A DNA stretch of 64,000 nt. Origin: Enoplolaimus lenunculus. Taxonomy: Eukaryota; Nematoda; Enoplea; Enoplida; Thoracostomopsidae. Positions 54,001 to 62,983 of the stretch are shown one piece after another. The stretch spans positions 309,672-373,671 of the forward strand of contig JASANG010001227.1 of assembly GCA_030248215.1 (NCBI GenBank), given 5' to 3'. Within the stretch, counting starts at the first letter, position 1, and the number at the start of each line of letters is the position of its first letter. The position numbers and the translations under genes are program-made. Under the pieces are notes generated by a model that was not told where the DNA came from, made no database searches, and saw only the letters and a program-made list of their open reading frames with translations.

Positions 54001-55255
54001 TTTTCCGTTTGTCCCACAATAAAATCCAAGTGTGAATTGAGCGCACGCAGTCGATGTTCTTCCATGTGCGTTTTGACTTTAAATTCAACTACCTTATAAT
54101 TTAAAACAATTATATACAACAAAATACAAATACTTCAAACAAGATGTATAGATATAGATGAATATTCAAAACAAAGGGGTAATAACTCCGTCTAGCTTCA
54201 ACCTCAGTTTCCTCGCGAGGTTTTAGCAATTGAGGCCTTGGATTTAATATAAACTTACAAAAACCAAGTGTAACTTGTTTGGCTCGCTCCACTCATGAGT
54301 TTCTGATGTTCTGATGACTTCCCCCGATTATTCCACGCCCAAACTTAGAATTATTTTAAAAATTCAAATGTTTAATATACCAAATTCCCCTGGACCCAAA
54401 ATTTTTTGTCGAAAATTTAGACGAATTTTATACGTACCATTCGACATAGGTTGCGGAGCTCAGTGGAATATTGTTAAATATTCCCCAAACATACGTCTGG
54501 CTAACGAGTTAATGTCAAATAACTAAATTTGTTGCAGAACTTAGACCGCAGGCAGCCCGCCAATGTGGTCTTAAAAATTGAATTTTTCAAAAATTTAGAT
54601 TTTGACATGTAATAATCAGGGGATGTCATCAGAAGCTCAAATATACAAAAAGTTTCAAAATCCAAGCATTTTTGGTCAAACGCCGGCTAAAGGAGGGATA
54701 ACCGATCACTCAGACAAAGAATTTACGGAAAAAATGAAAAAATATCATTTTTTCCGGTCTAAATTTTTTCCGGCAAACTGAACCCTGGTATACAATGTCG
54801 TGTGTGTAGCAAATATTGCCAGTCAGTTAGTACTAAAATTTCTCAAATAAGCAATTCCGAGAACAGTTGACCAGAATTTATATTCAATAACAGAAGATAT
54901 AAAAACTTTACTTTTAAAAAAGTTGTGCTGAATGTAAAAGCCCATGATTGATTAATCTAAAAGTTACCATTCACCAACTAATGAGAGGTGCTACGCATAT
55001 TTAAGAGTACGGGCCAAGATTTGACAGATTTCTCGTTACATTAAAAATCAGCCTTTTGTTTTAACATGCAAACATGAATTTATATTAAGCTCAGGTTTCA
55101 TATTGAATAAATACCTTTTGCAAATTGCGCCAAAACTGCATAATTTCGCGCGCCATTCCAGATGCAATTCGGCGCATTTCGCGTTCGTGCTCTGCTTTAA
55201 TTCGCGATTCACGTTCACTTTCTTCGCGCTTTACTTTCACTGCAAATGTTGCCAT
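26454..55255 (-). CDS. domino: Domino / SRCAP-EP400 family chromatin remodelling ATPase
   Basis: Swi2/Snf2 ATPase of the SWR1 class, expected in the nucleus as the motor of an H2A.Z-exchange / NuA4-type complex. About 39 coding exons join in phase down to the stop at 26454-26456. Blocks are described separately: HSA remnant, acidic linker, lobe 1, long insertion, lobe 2, acidic helices, linker, SANT, Gln/Gly-rich tail. The helicase is closest in wording to SRCAP ([26 protein letters not shown]). The part after it follows EP400 (MPPTPP, RSLFD, SANT), the arrangement of insect Domino-A. Every junction listed keeps phase and uses GT-AG; only exon 12's donor is unsure. The true N-terminus is missing or disrupted by the duplication at 56.6-63 kb. 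The symbol is by homology. Confidence 0.95.
26838..26926. repeat. Nested palindrome in last domino intron
   Basis: Inner perfect hairpin CACGCGAA / TTCGCGTG around a 3-base loop at about 26868-26886. Outer arms GGTGCCGTCTGTCACC (left) and GGTGACGG plus ACGGACGGCGCC (right) are inverted. Related GGTGACGGACGGC words occur near 39675. Probably a small MITE. Confidence 0.65.
27867..28225. mobile_element. 359 bp MITE-like element in domino intron
   Basis: Ends GGCTGGGTGTCTGAAACC and, inverted, GGCTGAGATTCTGAAATC. TACTTAAG words lie just inside both ends and recur within. Lies between exons 38 and 37. Confidence 0.65.
28913..28974. repeat. Short foldback in domino intron
   Basis: CGGAGTCAAATC with CCTAAGAA is followed after a few bases by TTCTTAGAGCGATTTGACTC, an inverted pair. 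GAGTCAAA words link it loosely to the GAGTC-rich MITEs. Confidence 0.6.
32316..32688. mobile_element. Foldback element with GTTAACCCTACC words
   Basis: About 70 bp at the left (CCGTTCACAATAAGAAATTT, GGGCACAGAAAATGTCAT, GTAGGGTTAACGAG) returns inverted at 32617-32688. The interior has further AGGGTTAAC / GTTAACCCTACC pairs and the hairpin GTGTCACAGAG / CTTTGTGACAC. Lies in the intron between exons 31 and 30. Non-coding. Confidence 0.85.
33508..33778 (-). CDS. Domino exon 29: SANT/Myb domain
   Basis: Encodes [18 protein letters not shown], then [19 protein letters not shown], matching EP400's TPNWDLVSDVVNSCSRIYRS and SKQCRNRYENVIIPREEGK. With [11 protein letters not shown] from exon 28 it completes the helix 1-3 tryptophan/aromatic pattern of a SANT domain, a histone-tail/HAT-contact module in NuA4-type complexes. 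It ends in a Gly/Ser-rich loop and donor GTGAGT. Confidence 0.94.
33974..35608 (-). CDS. Domino exons 27-28: EP400-like linker
   Basis: Exons 34930-35608 and 33974-34575. They begin IWMPPTPP, then [20 protein letters not shown], which match EP400's LWTPPTPP and DSDIYLDSVMCLMYEATPIP. A highly acidic and Arg-rich segment follows, with a run of seven arginines near 35275 (candidate nuclear localisation signal). Then comes [16 protein letters not shown] (EP400 RSLFDRATPGLL), an Ala/Gly-rich tract, and [14 protein letters not shown] at the entry of the SANT domain. GC content and CpG are much higher than in the flanking introns. Confidence 0.92.
36438..36737. repeat. Tandem duplication of 150 bp, apparently exact
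   Basis: Two head-to-tail copies, 36438-36587 and 36588-36737, with no difference that I can see. Contains GGGATCAGATCCCTAATTCC at each start. In the large intron between exons 27 and 26. Confidence 0.93.
37288..37633. mobile_element. 346 bp foldback MITE
   Basis: Left CCAAGAGTGGATGATG, then AAGAGTGTGCAACTG. Right CAGTTGCACACTCTTG, then ATCATCCACTCTTGG: long imperfect TIRs. Smaller C-run/G-run pairs (CCCCCCT / AGGGGGG) fold inside. TCCAAC flanks both sides and may be part of a target-site duplication. Confidence 0.85.
37985..39028 (-). CDS. Alternative 3' end of domino exon 26 (short, DOM-B-like isoform)
   Basis: Past the donor at 39028/39027 (CAG then GTGAAT) the frame stays open for 347 more codons and stops at 37985-37987. 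An intron this AT-rich should close within a few tens of codons, so the stretch is very likely translated. The product is basic and Ser/Gly/Thr/Arg-rich, with repeats such as SATGSQ and [10 protein letters not shown], and no domain I recognise. Reading through gives a protein that has the ATPase but lacks SANT and the Q-rich tail, like Drosophila DOM-B. Alternatively a later donor inside this stretch could make it a long internal exon. Confidence 0.75.
   Translation of the reverse strand: MNSCIGIGRQRATLSATGSQRRSASGSKGIPSATGSQGSPSVKIDTVASRLKSPRGACGGAVGSASLKRYREPLRYSQNGPVLVTKSSRTDRTAECSPTRITRSGTGSKVSTPRPSRGKRLNDVGGNDEDGPNSSRTKVLSTGNDSCGQADGTRRPQRASAIRARLNHYRPVVYQNVTVKWGDDLKKGSDEVMKESSVRRAWREVTNEAASSEVEIGLRSKRQRDVLTVLKDEKLGGKTVGNDIERKKTRSGDRNVLENERGSETGPSVYRIGATKAEGACGGISMEVDVVRELTIRRATHKASDALGIDGNGSDGHGSSDAEKYSISESGNLFEKIRSQQLAETNR
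39029..40512 (-). CDS. Domino exons 24-26: post-helicase acidic helices
   Basis: Exons 40339-40512, 39488-39571 and 39029-39163 (or longer, see next entry). They encode a Glu/Lys/Ala-rich stretch, [35 protein letters not shown] and a charged coiled-coil-like segment ending FPREDGLSQ. Matches are EEMSRAEQEIAALVEQLTPIERYA in SRCAP and LTPIEKYALNYLE in EP400. Confidence 0.92.
41066..43340 (-). CDS. Domino exons 20-23: Snf2 ATPase lobe 2
   Basis: Exons 43132-43340, 41955-42124, 41529-41725 and 41066-41309. They carry [11 protein letters not shown], then [50 protein letters not shown], motif [16 protein letters not shown], and motif [40 protein letters not shown] and [11 protein letters not shown] follow. 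Nothing essential is missing. The first exon is unusual for a Snf2 protein in reaching the lobe through [20 protein letters not shown], which matches SRCAP's PPPSLHACHPPPWL. Confidence 0.96.
42764..42815. repeat. CAAA/CAAC microsatellite
   Basis: Run of ACAAACAA-type tetramers in the intron between domino exons 21 and 20. Confidence 0.7.
43763..48054 (-). CDS. Domino exons 12-19: long insertion between helicase lobes
   Basis: Exons ~47868-48054, 47352-47537, 46558-46669, 46101-46205, 45471-45743, 44673-44885, 44198-44259 and 43763-44037. The block starts with the conserved [20 protein letters not shown], then about 450 residues of little-conserved sequence rich in Pro/Ser/Gly, and ends with [19 protein letters not shown], matching SRCAP/EP400 APVYGTEVL / QAPVYGRDLL. 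The big split is the hallmark of the SWR1/INO80 subclass, where it docks RuvB-like ATPases. The donor of exon 12 is ambiguous: GTACGA at 47867 or GTGACA at 47828, both phase 0. Confidence 0.82.
48431..50716 (-). CDS. Domino exons 7-11: Snf2 ATPase lobe 1
   Basis: Exons 50539-50716, 50015-50151, 49644-49754, 49038-49289 and 48431-48567. Motif I is [16 protein letters not shown]. Motif Ia is [20 protein letters not shown]. The Walker B box is DEAQ, with the intron falling between DE and AQ (exons 9/10). Motif III is [31 protein letters not shown] and [20 protein letters not shown] follow, then [14 protein letters not shown]. All catalytic residues are present, so the lobe looks functional. This whole block also exists as an inverted copy at 59829-62156. 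Confidence 0.96.
51001..53273 (-). CDS. Domino exons 3-6: acidic and serine-rich linker
   Basis: Exons 52996-53273, 52473-52667, 51727-51825 and 51001-51096. They encode a disordered stretch: Asp/Glu-rich ([18 protein letters not shown]), then a Ser/Asp run ([18 protein letters not shown]), then ENDEGNNE and [20 protein letters not shown] just before lobe 1. Acidic regions here bind H2A.Z-H2B in SWR1-type enzymes; that role is inferred from the family. An hAT-like MITE sits in the intron at 51547-51705. Confidence 0.88.
51125..51182. repeat. GTT/GTA triplet microsatellite
   Basis: Imperfect GTTGTTGTT and GTAGTAGTA run in the intron between domino exons 6 and 5. It is mirrored in the inverted copy near 59370-59410. 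Confidence 0.75.
51547..51705. mobile_element. 159 bp hAT-like MITE with 8 bp target duplication
   Basis: Ends CAGGGCGCGACCGGAATT and AATTGCCGTTGCACCCTG are inverted repeats. Flanks ACCGTCAG and GCCGTCAG differ at one base of eight. CAGGG-type ends with an 8 bp duplication fit the hAT superfamily. The interior consists of CCGGAA/TTCCGG words. The inverted gene copy carries the same insertion at 58841-58998, so it predates the split of the two copies. Confidence 0.85.
53867..55255 (-). CDS. Domino exons 1-2 as seen: HSA-domain C-terminal part
   Basis: Exon 55115-55255 (47 codons, phase 0 both ends) and exon 53867-54092. They encode [19 protein letters not shown], then [19 protein letters not shown] and [14 protein letters not shown], which align with SRCAP's RRIASTMAKDVRQFW and [12 protein letters not shown]. 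The HSA region binds actin and Arp subunits in this family. The exon opens with ATG right after a splice acceptor, but SRCAP has many residues before this point, so the ATG is probably not the start. The intron between (54093-55114) is about 1 kb and without genes. Exon 2 ends in Ala/Ser/Thr-rich sequence. Confidence 0.88.
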
Positions 55256-55368
55256 CTGTAATCAAAAGCTTAACAAAATCGTAATCGACAACTAGAGGAC
55301 GGTATACCTTATTTCATTGCTGGCTGGAAACTTAAATTTCTCTGAGCTACCTGGTAGTACGTATGTAC

Positions 55369-56301
55369 CAGGGTGCAACCGGATACCGAAAACAACGGAG
55401 CCGGATAATCTAATATCCGGCCGTAGTCGGAAATTAATTCAAATCTAATACTAGATTGCATTCAAATATCAGAACGTAGCTTGCAGTTTTCCTTCCCTGG
55501 CTTAACGTATCCAAAGTGTTTACGCGAAAAAGTTTAACATCTCACGCCGATGCATTTGCAACACTTTAACAGAGTCCCTATTACACTATTCTATATTATG
55601 TGGCGAGGCGTTCTGTTGCAATATTCGTTTGGCCCATGTTTATTTTAAGGGCATCCCGTTTTCCGTAGGTACTGCAAAACAGAGGTGGCTAAGACCAGGG
55701 ATGGGATTCTCTCTCACTCGCAAGTCTCGGTATTTGGCAGGTCTATGTAAAAGTAAGACAATCAGTTCGATGGTACTTAGCATACATACGAATGATTGTA
55801 TAAATTTTTTGTTGAAGTTTTTTTAAATAATATTCGGTAAGTTAAAAAACCAGAGCCGGATGTCGATTTTTTGCCGGAGCCGGATACCCGGTAGCCAGGG
55901 TGCAACCGGAATTACAATTTACCGGAACCGGAACCGGAATTTGAAAATTTTACCGGAACCGGAAAGTGAAAAATGCATTTCACCAAAAATTTCATTTTAA
56001 TCTTATTTTTTGCTCTATTATTTGTGAAATAACCTTAGTCGAACATAGGTATTTATTTTATTTGTTGTATTTTAGATTTTCGTCGTCGACTGAAGTGAAA
56101 TCCACCATCAATGGCTTATATTCGGAATACAAGTGGCTTTCTAAAGAGATTCTTAAAGATTAGCAAAGTTAAAAAAACGGCCAAATTATAACACCGGAAT
56201 TTTTAAATCCGGTAAAAATTTACCGGAACCGGAACCGGAAGGTGAAAAAATGCCGGAACCGAACCAACCGAATTCCGGTTGCACCCTGCCGTAGCACCCT
56301 G
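55369..56301. mobile_element. hAT-like MITE, outer element
   Basis: Starts CAGGGTGCAACCGGATACCG and ends GTAGCACCCTG. Flanks GTATGTAC and GTATATAC match at 7 of 8 bases, a target-site duplication. It holds a second member of the same family (next entry), which splits its right part. A partial second copy of the outer element lies at about 63240-64000 in the duplicated region. Confidence 0.78.
55896..56288. mobile_element. hAT-like MITE, inner nested element
   Basis: CAGGGTGCAACCGGAATTAC at the left, GAATTCCGGTTGCACCCTG at the right, with many ACCGGAACCGGAA words close to both ends. Flanks CCGGTAGC and CCGTAGCA are compatible with a diverged 8 bp duplication. Contains no transposase. Confidence 0.82.
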
Positions 56302-56524
56302 GTATATACTACAAGTTTATCAGTAATACTACAAACGATTTTCACCCGACTGGTAGGTAAATATTCAATGCTAAATTGAACCAAACATCAGATATCCGTT
56401 CACTTCCTAACTACAAATTATTAAGTAATTTCGAATTCACCATGGCCTTATTTTAGAGAATTCTAACTACTAAACCCGGCACTATCAATGCTGATTTAAG
56501 AACAAACAGACACACTTTACCGGC

Positions 56525-56610
56525 AACTACCGTCAGACAAGATCTTACTCTTTTTGTTTTTTGTCGGCTCCGTTTTTGGGGCCTGGGGTGCCGCGGGCGT
56601 GCGTGCGCTA
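56525..56610 (-). CDS. Possible upstream domino exon fragment
   Basis: On the - strand an open segment encodes RTPAAPQAPKTEPTKNKKSK, unlike the repeats around it and with raised GC, followed by GT-containing donor candidates (GTAAGA, GTAGTT, GTAAAG). None is clearly in phase with the HSA exon. Its upstream edge is cut by the start of the inverted copy at about 56611. Pro/Ala/Lys-rich sequence would suit the domino N-terminus, but this is a guess. Confidence 0.3.
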
Positions 56611-59600
56611 CCGTAGGGCAAACGGAAAAATTTAGCAGTTGGGTTCAAGAAGGATGAGCAGTGGCGCTGCTGTTGGCGCTGTTGCTCTTCCGTACTGCAG
56701 TACATCTGCCTCACCAAGTCGCAAAGAACGCCATCACTGACGACAAAAGATTCTGATGGTAGTTATATATTTTGGTAGGTCGGGAGAGATGTGTTTGTGT
56801 AATCTCAAATCTTAATGGAGAGCTTTATTAGGCTTTTACGGATATGAGATTTTCGACGTTGGTTACTTTGCTTGGTTAGCCTTTTCGATTTCAACGTATT
56901 GCGAGCATATCGAAATCGATATTTTTATTTTTAAATATTTCAGACGATTGAGTTGATATTGCTAACGTTTGAAATATATGCTCTTATCATGGGGCAATTG
57001 CGAGTGTAGAGTTGAGCATAGCTCAGACCAGGCTAAATTTAGCACCTGCATGTTATACCTTCTTTCATTTTTTGAGAACCAGCTTTTTTTACTTATCTGT
57101 TCATTCTGTTAAACCAGCGGAATGGGAGTATATCTCGAGGTATGAGAGTAAGGTATTTCCAATTTCAAAGTTCTGTGGTATGATATACATTTCAAGTATT
57201 GCTGTTTTATAAAAGTCCGAAAGCAAGGCTTGACTCAAGCTTCTTGAATCCGTTCACCCTGGTTACACGCTTGCCCGATGCCAATTAGAAAGTGGGGTCT
57301 AACTTGATTTTTGCAGGTGAGAACGCTTCCGTGGTGAGCGACGCGTCGGGTGATTACGATGACGAATCAACAATCGCCCGGGCGGAAAAAGTAGCAAAGA
57401 AATCTGGCGTCAATGTCACCGCAGAGCTGGACGCTTTGGTCAAAGAATCAGCCATGGAGTTGGATGATGTTCTATCAACGTTACCAGCAGGATATTTGGC
57501 CGCTTATGGGACTGAAGACAGTAGGATGAACGCGGATGGTGGCATAGGCAGTAACCAAAGCGATATGGGCAAGGCGGATGAGGATACAGTGAAGGTAAAC
57601 GAAATGGTTTGTATGTAAGAGAATGGGGCGCCGAGGCCGCCCAAGCTGCTTTATCGCGTTATCGTTAGTTGGTTGGATAAATGTTCAATTGAAAAGATGG
57701 TCTGGGCGCTGTTGACTATTTTAACATTATATTTCGCATACAAGGTGCCATTATGAAAATAGCTCGCTTTATGAAATAAGTTCCGAGTGTTAATGTAAAT
57801 AATGGTGTTTTGAATTTAGTTTAACAACAATTATCCGTCGGCAAATTTTCTAAAATCCGATAGAATAGATCTTTTGTTTAGTGCTAAATGTTGGAATGGA
57901 CAATTTGGATTAGTTGTTGTAGAACAAAGACAGTCATTCTCCGAAAAGCAGTAGTGACACCACGAGCTCTGGCAGTAGCTCTGGGAGCGACAGTGACGAT
58001 GCAATATCGAGTGACGGTCGGGAATTTGAAGAATCATTAGAAGTTGGTACTGATTCTGGGGCGCCTCAGTCGTTTGACACAGGCTCACAAGTGGATGGGG
58101 CTAGCAGCACTGCTCAGGTAAGTGGCAAGAAGGCGCGACCGGGTGATAGCATAAAAGATTTTTTTCTGCATACTGTATATTATGAGCTGAGCCACTGTTT
58201 GTAAACTACGTGCGAGCACTATATGAGAGATCCTCGGAATCTATCGTTAAGCTCTATAGCAAAGTGGAATATCAGGCCGGAACCTGATATAATGTTTACA
58301 TTTCAATAAAAGTAATCTTTATTGTCTCTAATGTTTTAGTAGATCGTTATGTAATTTATTATTTTGTTTCCGTACGGGTTTGGTATTAACTACATTTCGT
58401 GGCATGCTTAGTTATGTTATCCAGAACCAAAATTACTGTGCTATATTATATGTTTGGTTAAAGCTTGTATGTCAGCTATTGCCAGTTATTCATAAGTTCC
58501 AAAACAAGCGAACTTAGTAGGATTATAAATTGTGCGGAATGAATACACGTGTAAATTTTGCAGCTCACAACTAAATTAGTTCAAAATTTCCATCAACTAT
58601 CACTAACAAGTAATAAACGATGCAGTTATTTAACAATATGGGCGCTAGGATCGGTAGTGTGTTGGAAAGCTTTTTATATATAATTTATTTTATATATTTA
58701 TTATATGTATTTTGTTACAGATATTACCACAAAAAGAAAATGACGAAGGAAATAACGAGTGTTTGCTTACGCCAGGAGTTGGTGGATTGAAACAGCGGAT
58801 AGATTTTAGCAAACTCCAGGTAGGATAGATCACTGACGGCCAGGGTGCAACGGCAATTCCGGTTCCGGTAGGGGAGTCGGTATTTTTCGCTATCCGGTTC
58901 CAGTAAAAAATCCGGTGTTTTTCACCGGAAATTTCCGGTATTTTCATTTTCGGTATTGAAGTTTCCGGCATTTTATATATAATTCCGGTCGCGCCCTGCT
59001 GACGGTCCCAACTGTCTACTACATATTCCGGTGGTGTTCGCCTATGATCACTTTATGAAACTAATTAGCCCAAGTATAAGACAGCTGTTTGCCGGAACGA
59101 TTCTACCTTGGCAAAGTTTTGAAAATAAGGATTTTTAGTATTCCGATTATTACATTTGAGCTTATTGTCAGTAAGCGAATACGAGTTTCGCACAATGCGT
59201 GTAGTCGAGAGTTTGTCACACTGTTGATGCAAGTTTTGGCCAAAAGAGATGACTTGGATTTTAGACTTTTTTTACTTAGGCATAAGTGTACAAATCTTTC
59301 AGCGCTTATATTGGTTTTGCAAATAAGCTTTCTTAAAGTTGTCTTAAAAGAAATTAGCTATCAAACAACAACAACACTACTACTATTACTGCAACAACAA
59401 CAACAAACTGGATTTTGACAACAACAAACTGGATTTTGATTGTTTTAGTCAGAAAATAGGGAAGAACGCGAAAAAGAGCTTGATCATATTGCAGAAGCAG
59501 CTGAAAAGTTTCAACCGACTGGACATACGCTTCAAACAACGAACGTAAGCCGTTTCCTGCGCTATGATAGCTTAGAACTGTCTTGATCGATTGTTTTTTG

Positions 59601-62600
59601 GCAAAAATAGTTTTAAAAATCATGCACATGCAACTTGATGTAGAAGTTCGACAACAAAACAGCTTTGAAGTTCTTGCAGCTGCAAATTATTCACTAAAAT
59701 CCATGCTATTTTATTTCATTCGCACATGTGAACGCAGTTGCAATTCGCTTGAATTTCTGGAACACGCAGTTTGATTGGTCAGCCGGAATGTTCTTTTAAA
59801 AATACTTGCAGCTGCAAATTTGTTTCAGGTTGTTACAAAAGTGCCATTTTTGCTCAGGCATCAACTGCGCGAATATCAACACGTTGGCCTTGACTGGCTT
59901 GTTACGCTTCAAGAACGCAGCTTAAATGGAATTTTGGCCGACGAAATGGGGCTCGGCAAAACCATACAAACGATTGCATTAATAGCACATTTGGCGTGCG
60001 AGAAAGGTTTGATTATGCGCTTTAGGGAGACATTGTATTTTTAAAATATTTGTTTCTTTTTAAAATGAACTGGAGCAAAAGGCGGATTTGTGTTGCAATT
60101 AGAATGGTTAATGAGGTTGTTTTATGTACTCCCATAAAAAGTTTTGTGCACATGATGACTGGTTTATCGAGATAGGGGATAGGGTTAGTCTAAGTTTAGT
60201 GTTGAACTTACGCGTAGGATTACGTTGTAAAACGTAATACGGGGTGAGGCCCACTTTCAGCTTTTGTCAAATCAGTACTAATAAAGTTAAGTAAACGAGT
60301 TTCAAAGTGGTTATACTATTTTCGGTTGTTAGTTTTGTTACTAAACTGTTAAAGTACCGTTTTTCTTCATTTTTTTATTTTTGGTGGTTTTAGAAATCTG
60401 GGGCCAGCATCTTATCGTTGTGCCGACTACAGTGATATTGAATTGGGAAATGGAATTTAAAAAGTGGGCTCCTGCGTTCAAAATTTTAACCTATTACGGG
60501 TCGCCGAAAGAACGTGCTGAAAAGCGTAGGGTGAGTTTGAATTGTTAAAATTTAACTGACGCACGACTTTGAAAAATATAGTTTTTGATATTTCTTACCA
60601 AATTGATTTATTTTGTGTGATGTTTTAGTAAAATTTTCAGCACGTTGTTTTGAGGTCAAGTCGGTTTCTAGAGTATGTCAGTGTGAGCTCGGTTTAATCA
60701 ATAATCCTTTGTACCACGTACGCTCATACTGACAGGTCAATCTTTGGTTACATCCTCGTTAGGGCACGCGAATTTTTTAATTCGTTTCAGGGATGGACAA
60801 ACCCTAACGCATTTCATGTTTGCATCACATCGTATAAACTTGTGCTTCAAGATCACCGTTGCTTTCGGTCGAAGAAATGGTGTTATTTTATTTTGGACGA
60901 GGTATTAATAAGCTTTTACCGGCTTAGGAAAGCGGCACAAAACCGGGTTGACTATCAAATTGACGTTTAAAGCAAAAATTTTTGCAGGATGTAAAATTTT
61001 GGGTCCTATCGTTTCTGGTCTCGTTTTTATTGAATGTCTGTTGGTTTCAAATCGGGTCATAAACTTCAAACCCATATTGACTAATTGAATTTGAAAATTG
61101 TGTTTGTCCTAATTAAAATTTTTTTACGCACAAGCGAAATGCCAATAAATAGCGTGTTACTTTCCTCAGATCGAGGACTTTAATTTTTTGATAGTATTGG
61201 TTAATCTTAACTTTTATAATTTACAAACTATAATATATAAATTTATCATATTTAGGCTCAACACATAAAAAATTTCAAATCACAACGCTGGCAAATGCTG
61301 TTGAATTTCAATTCTGAACACCGTCTTTTGTTGACTGGAACTCCCCTTCAAAATAATTTAATCGAATTGTGGTCGCTGATGCATTTTTTGATGCCGCAGT
61401 TGTTTACGTCGCATAAAGATTTCCGGGAATGGTTCGCAAACCCGTTGACAGGGATGATTGAAGGCTCAAAGGAGTATAATGAGAGTTTGGTGCGGCGGTT
61501 GCATAAAGTAAGCGTGCGGAACAAACAGGGTGTGTGGCATAGGTTTCGTATTGGAGGCAAGGGCAATACGTATGTGTCTTGGTAAGTTCAGGTACCCGTA
61601 TTGAAGATAGGGTAGCTGCCATGATTGTGTGTAGCAAATACTTTAGCTAAAGTGGTTTCGGATTGGGTAGGTTGTCTTTGATTCATTTACCTGTTTATTT
61701 GATGGACGTTGGCTTTATTTTTTTGGTTTTGAAGTTTCACTGCTGGTTCAAAGTTGATTGCAAATACTTAGAATTGTACAAAGGGTTTGTAAGCGCAATA
61801 AGTTCCCATTCCGATTGATTCTGCAATGGGAATTGGATTTCAAACGAATTCCGTTTTCCCGATTGCCATTTAGAATCCGGCCGGGACTCGTTTTGCTCTG
61901 GATGGGGGTCTACGTGCATTTTAGCTTCCCATGGAGAAGGCGCGCCGGGGGCATTGCAGTCTGAATAGCTGTTTGGCCCTATATATAACATACGTTAATC
62001 GTTTATGATTCAATTATAGGTGCTTTAGGCCGTTTTTCTACGTCGGTTGAAAGCGGACGTTGAAAAGCAGTTACCGAAAAAGTACGAACATATCGTGATG
62101 TGCCCTTTATCTCGACGCCAACGATATCTTTATGACGATTTTATGAGTCGTCGAACGTAAGTTGTGGACATGAGCATAGCCAAGATTTGGGAAAGGGGCG
62201 GGGTTACGTTTAGTACGTTTTTGAACGGGTTTACTGTTGGAAACTGGGATACATGTCTAAAACTCCTGTGCAGAAATCGCAAACGGTGGTTCCACACTTG
62301 AAACACGGACCGCGTGTCTATGTCCTTGGCCTTGAAATGTTTAACGATAGAGTAAAGTTATGGTCAGCAGAGCAAAAACTCGGGTTCTCGAGAAACGTTT
62401 TTGGTTTATTAAAAGTTCTTAGTTGGCATTTTGTTACAATTCGAAAATATACAAAATCGAAAGTTGAACCTTTTTTCTTCAAATTATGTTTCGGTAAATT
62501 TTGTATTTTTGTGGACAATGGTTGGTTTTCAGCGTTCGCGAAGACTTACAAAGCGGCAGCATTCTGTCTGTGATCAATATTTTAATGCAATTGCGTAAAG

Positions 62601-62983
62601 TTTGCAATCATCCGAATTTGTTCGAAGTTCGTCCAATTGTGTCGCCGTGGGTTGTACCAGGTCTTGTGTACCAGACAGCATCTCAAGTCGACGGGTTGAA
62701 ATATGATTTTGATTGGCTGGTACGAGCTTCTTCTGGAAACTGTGACCAGTGGCATGGTGACACGAAACCAACGATTTTACAAATTTCAAAGTCGAACGCA
62801 CTGCGACTTTGACAGGAAAATAGTAGTCACTGTGCATACAATATGCATAACCCAAGCTGTTTATACCACAGTTACAAAAACTTCAAGGGCTATTTTCCTT
62901 AATTATCATGAGGTCCTTGAATTTAATAGGTGCTACATAAAATCTGTACTTATATTTAACTAAGGTTAAGCCCAAATGTAAAT
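56611..62983 (+). pseudogene. Inverted duplicate of domino exons 2-12
   Basis: Reverse-complement copy of 47602-54030. Exon copies on the + strand: 57317-57594, 57923-58117, 58721-58819, 59449-59544, 59829-60006, 60394-60530, 60791-60901, 61256-61507, 62020-62156 and 62533 onward. A ragged copy of exon 2 lies at 56611-56758. The middle is nearly identical to the original (differences such as E to A in DDEISSD). The first ~600 bp lacks many single bases, and the last few hundred bp also differ. The exon 11 copy has two offsetting indels that put a TAG after its second codon. The intron part around 61830-61950 is replaced by a longer GC-richer stretch. No first exon or stop of its own, so not a second gene. 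Confidence 0.92.

Noticed and set aside
55115-55255. Start codon of domino at 55255
   Set aside because: ATG directly follows a splice acceptor, and SRCAP-type proteins have the rest of HSA and a long N-terminus upstream.
56611-62983. A second, divergent helicase gene on the + strand
   Set aside because: It is a near-identical inverted copy including introns, with no start or end of its own and an early stop in the exon 11 copy.
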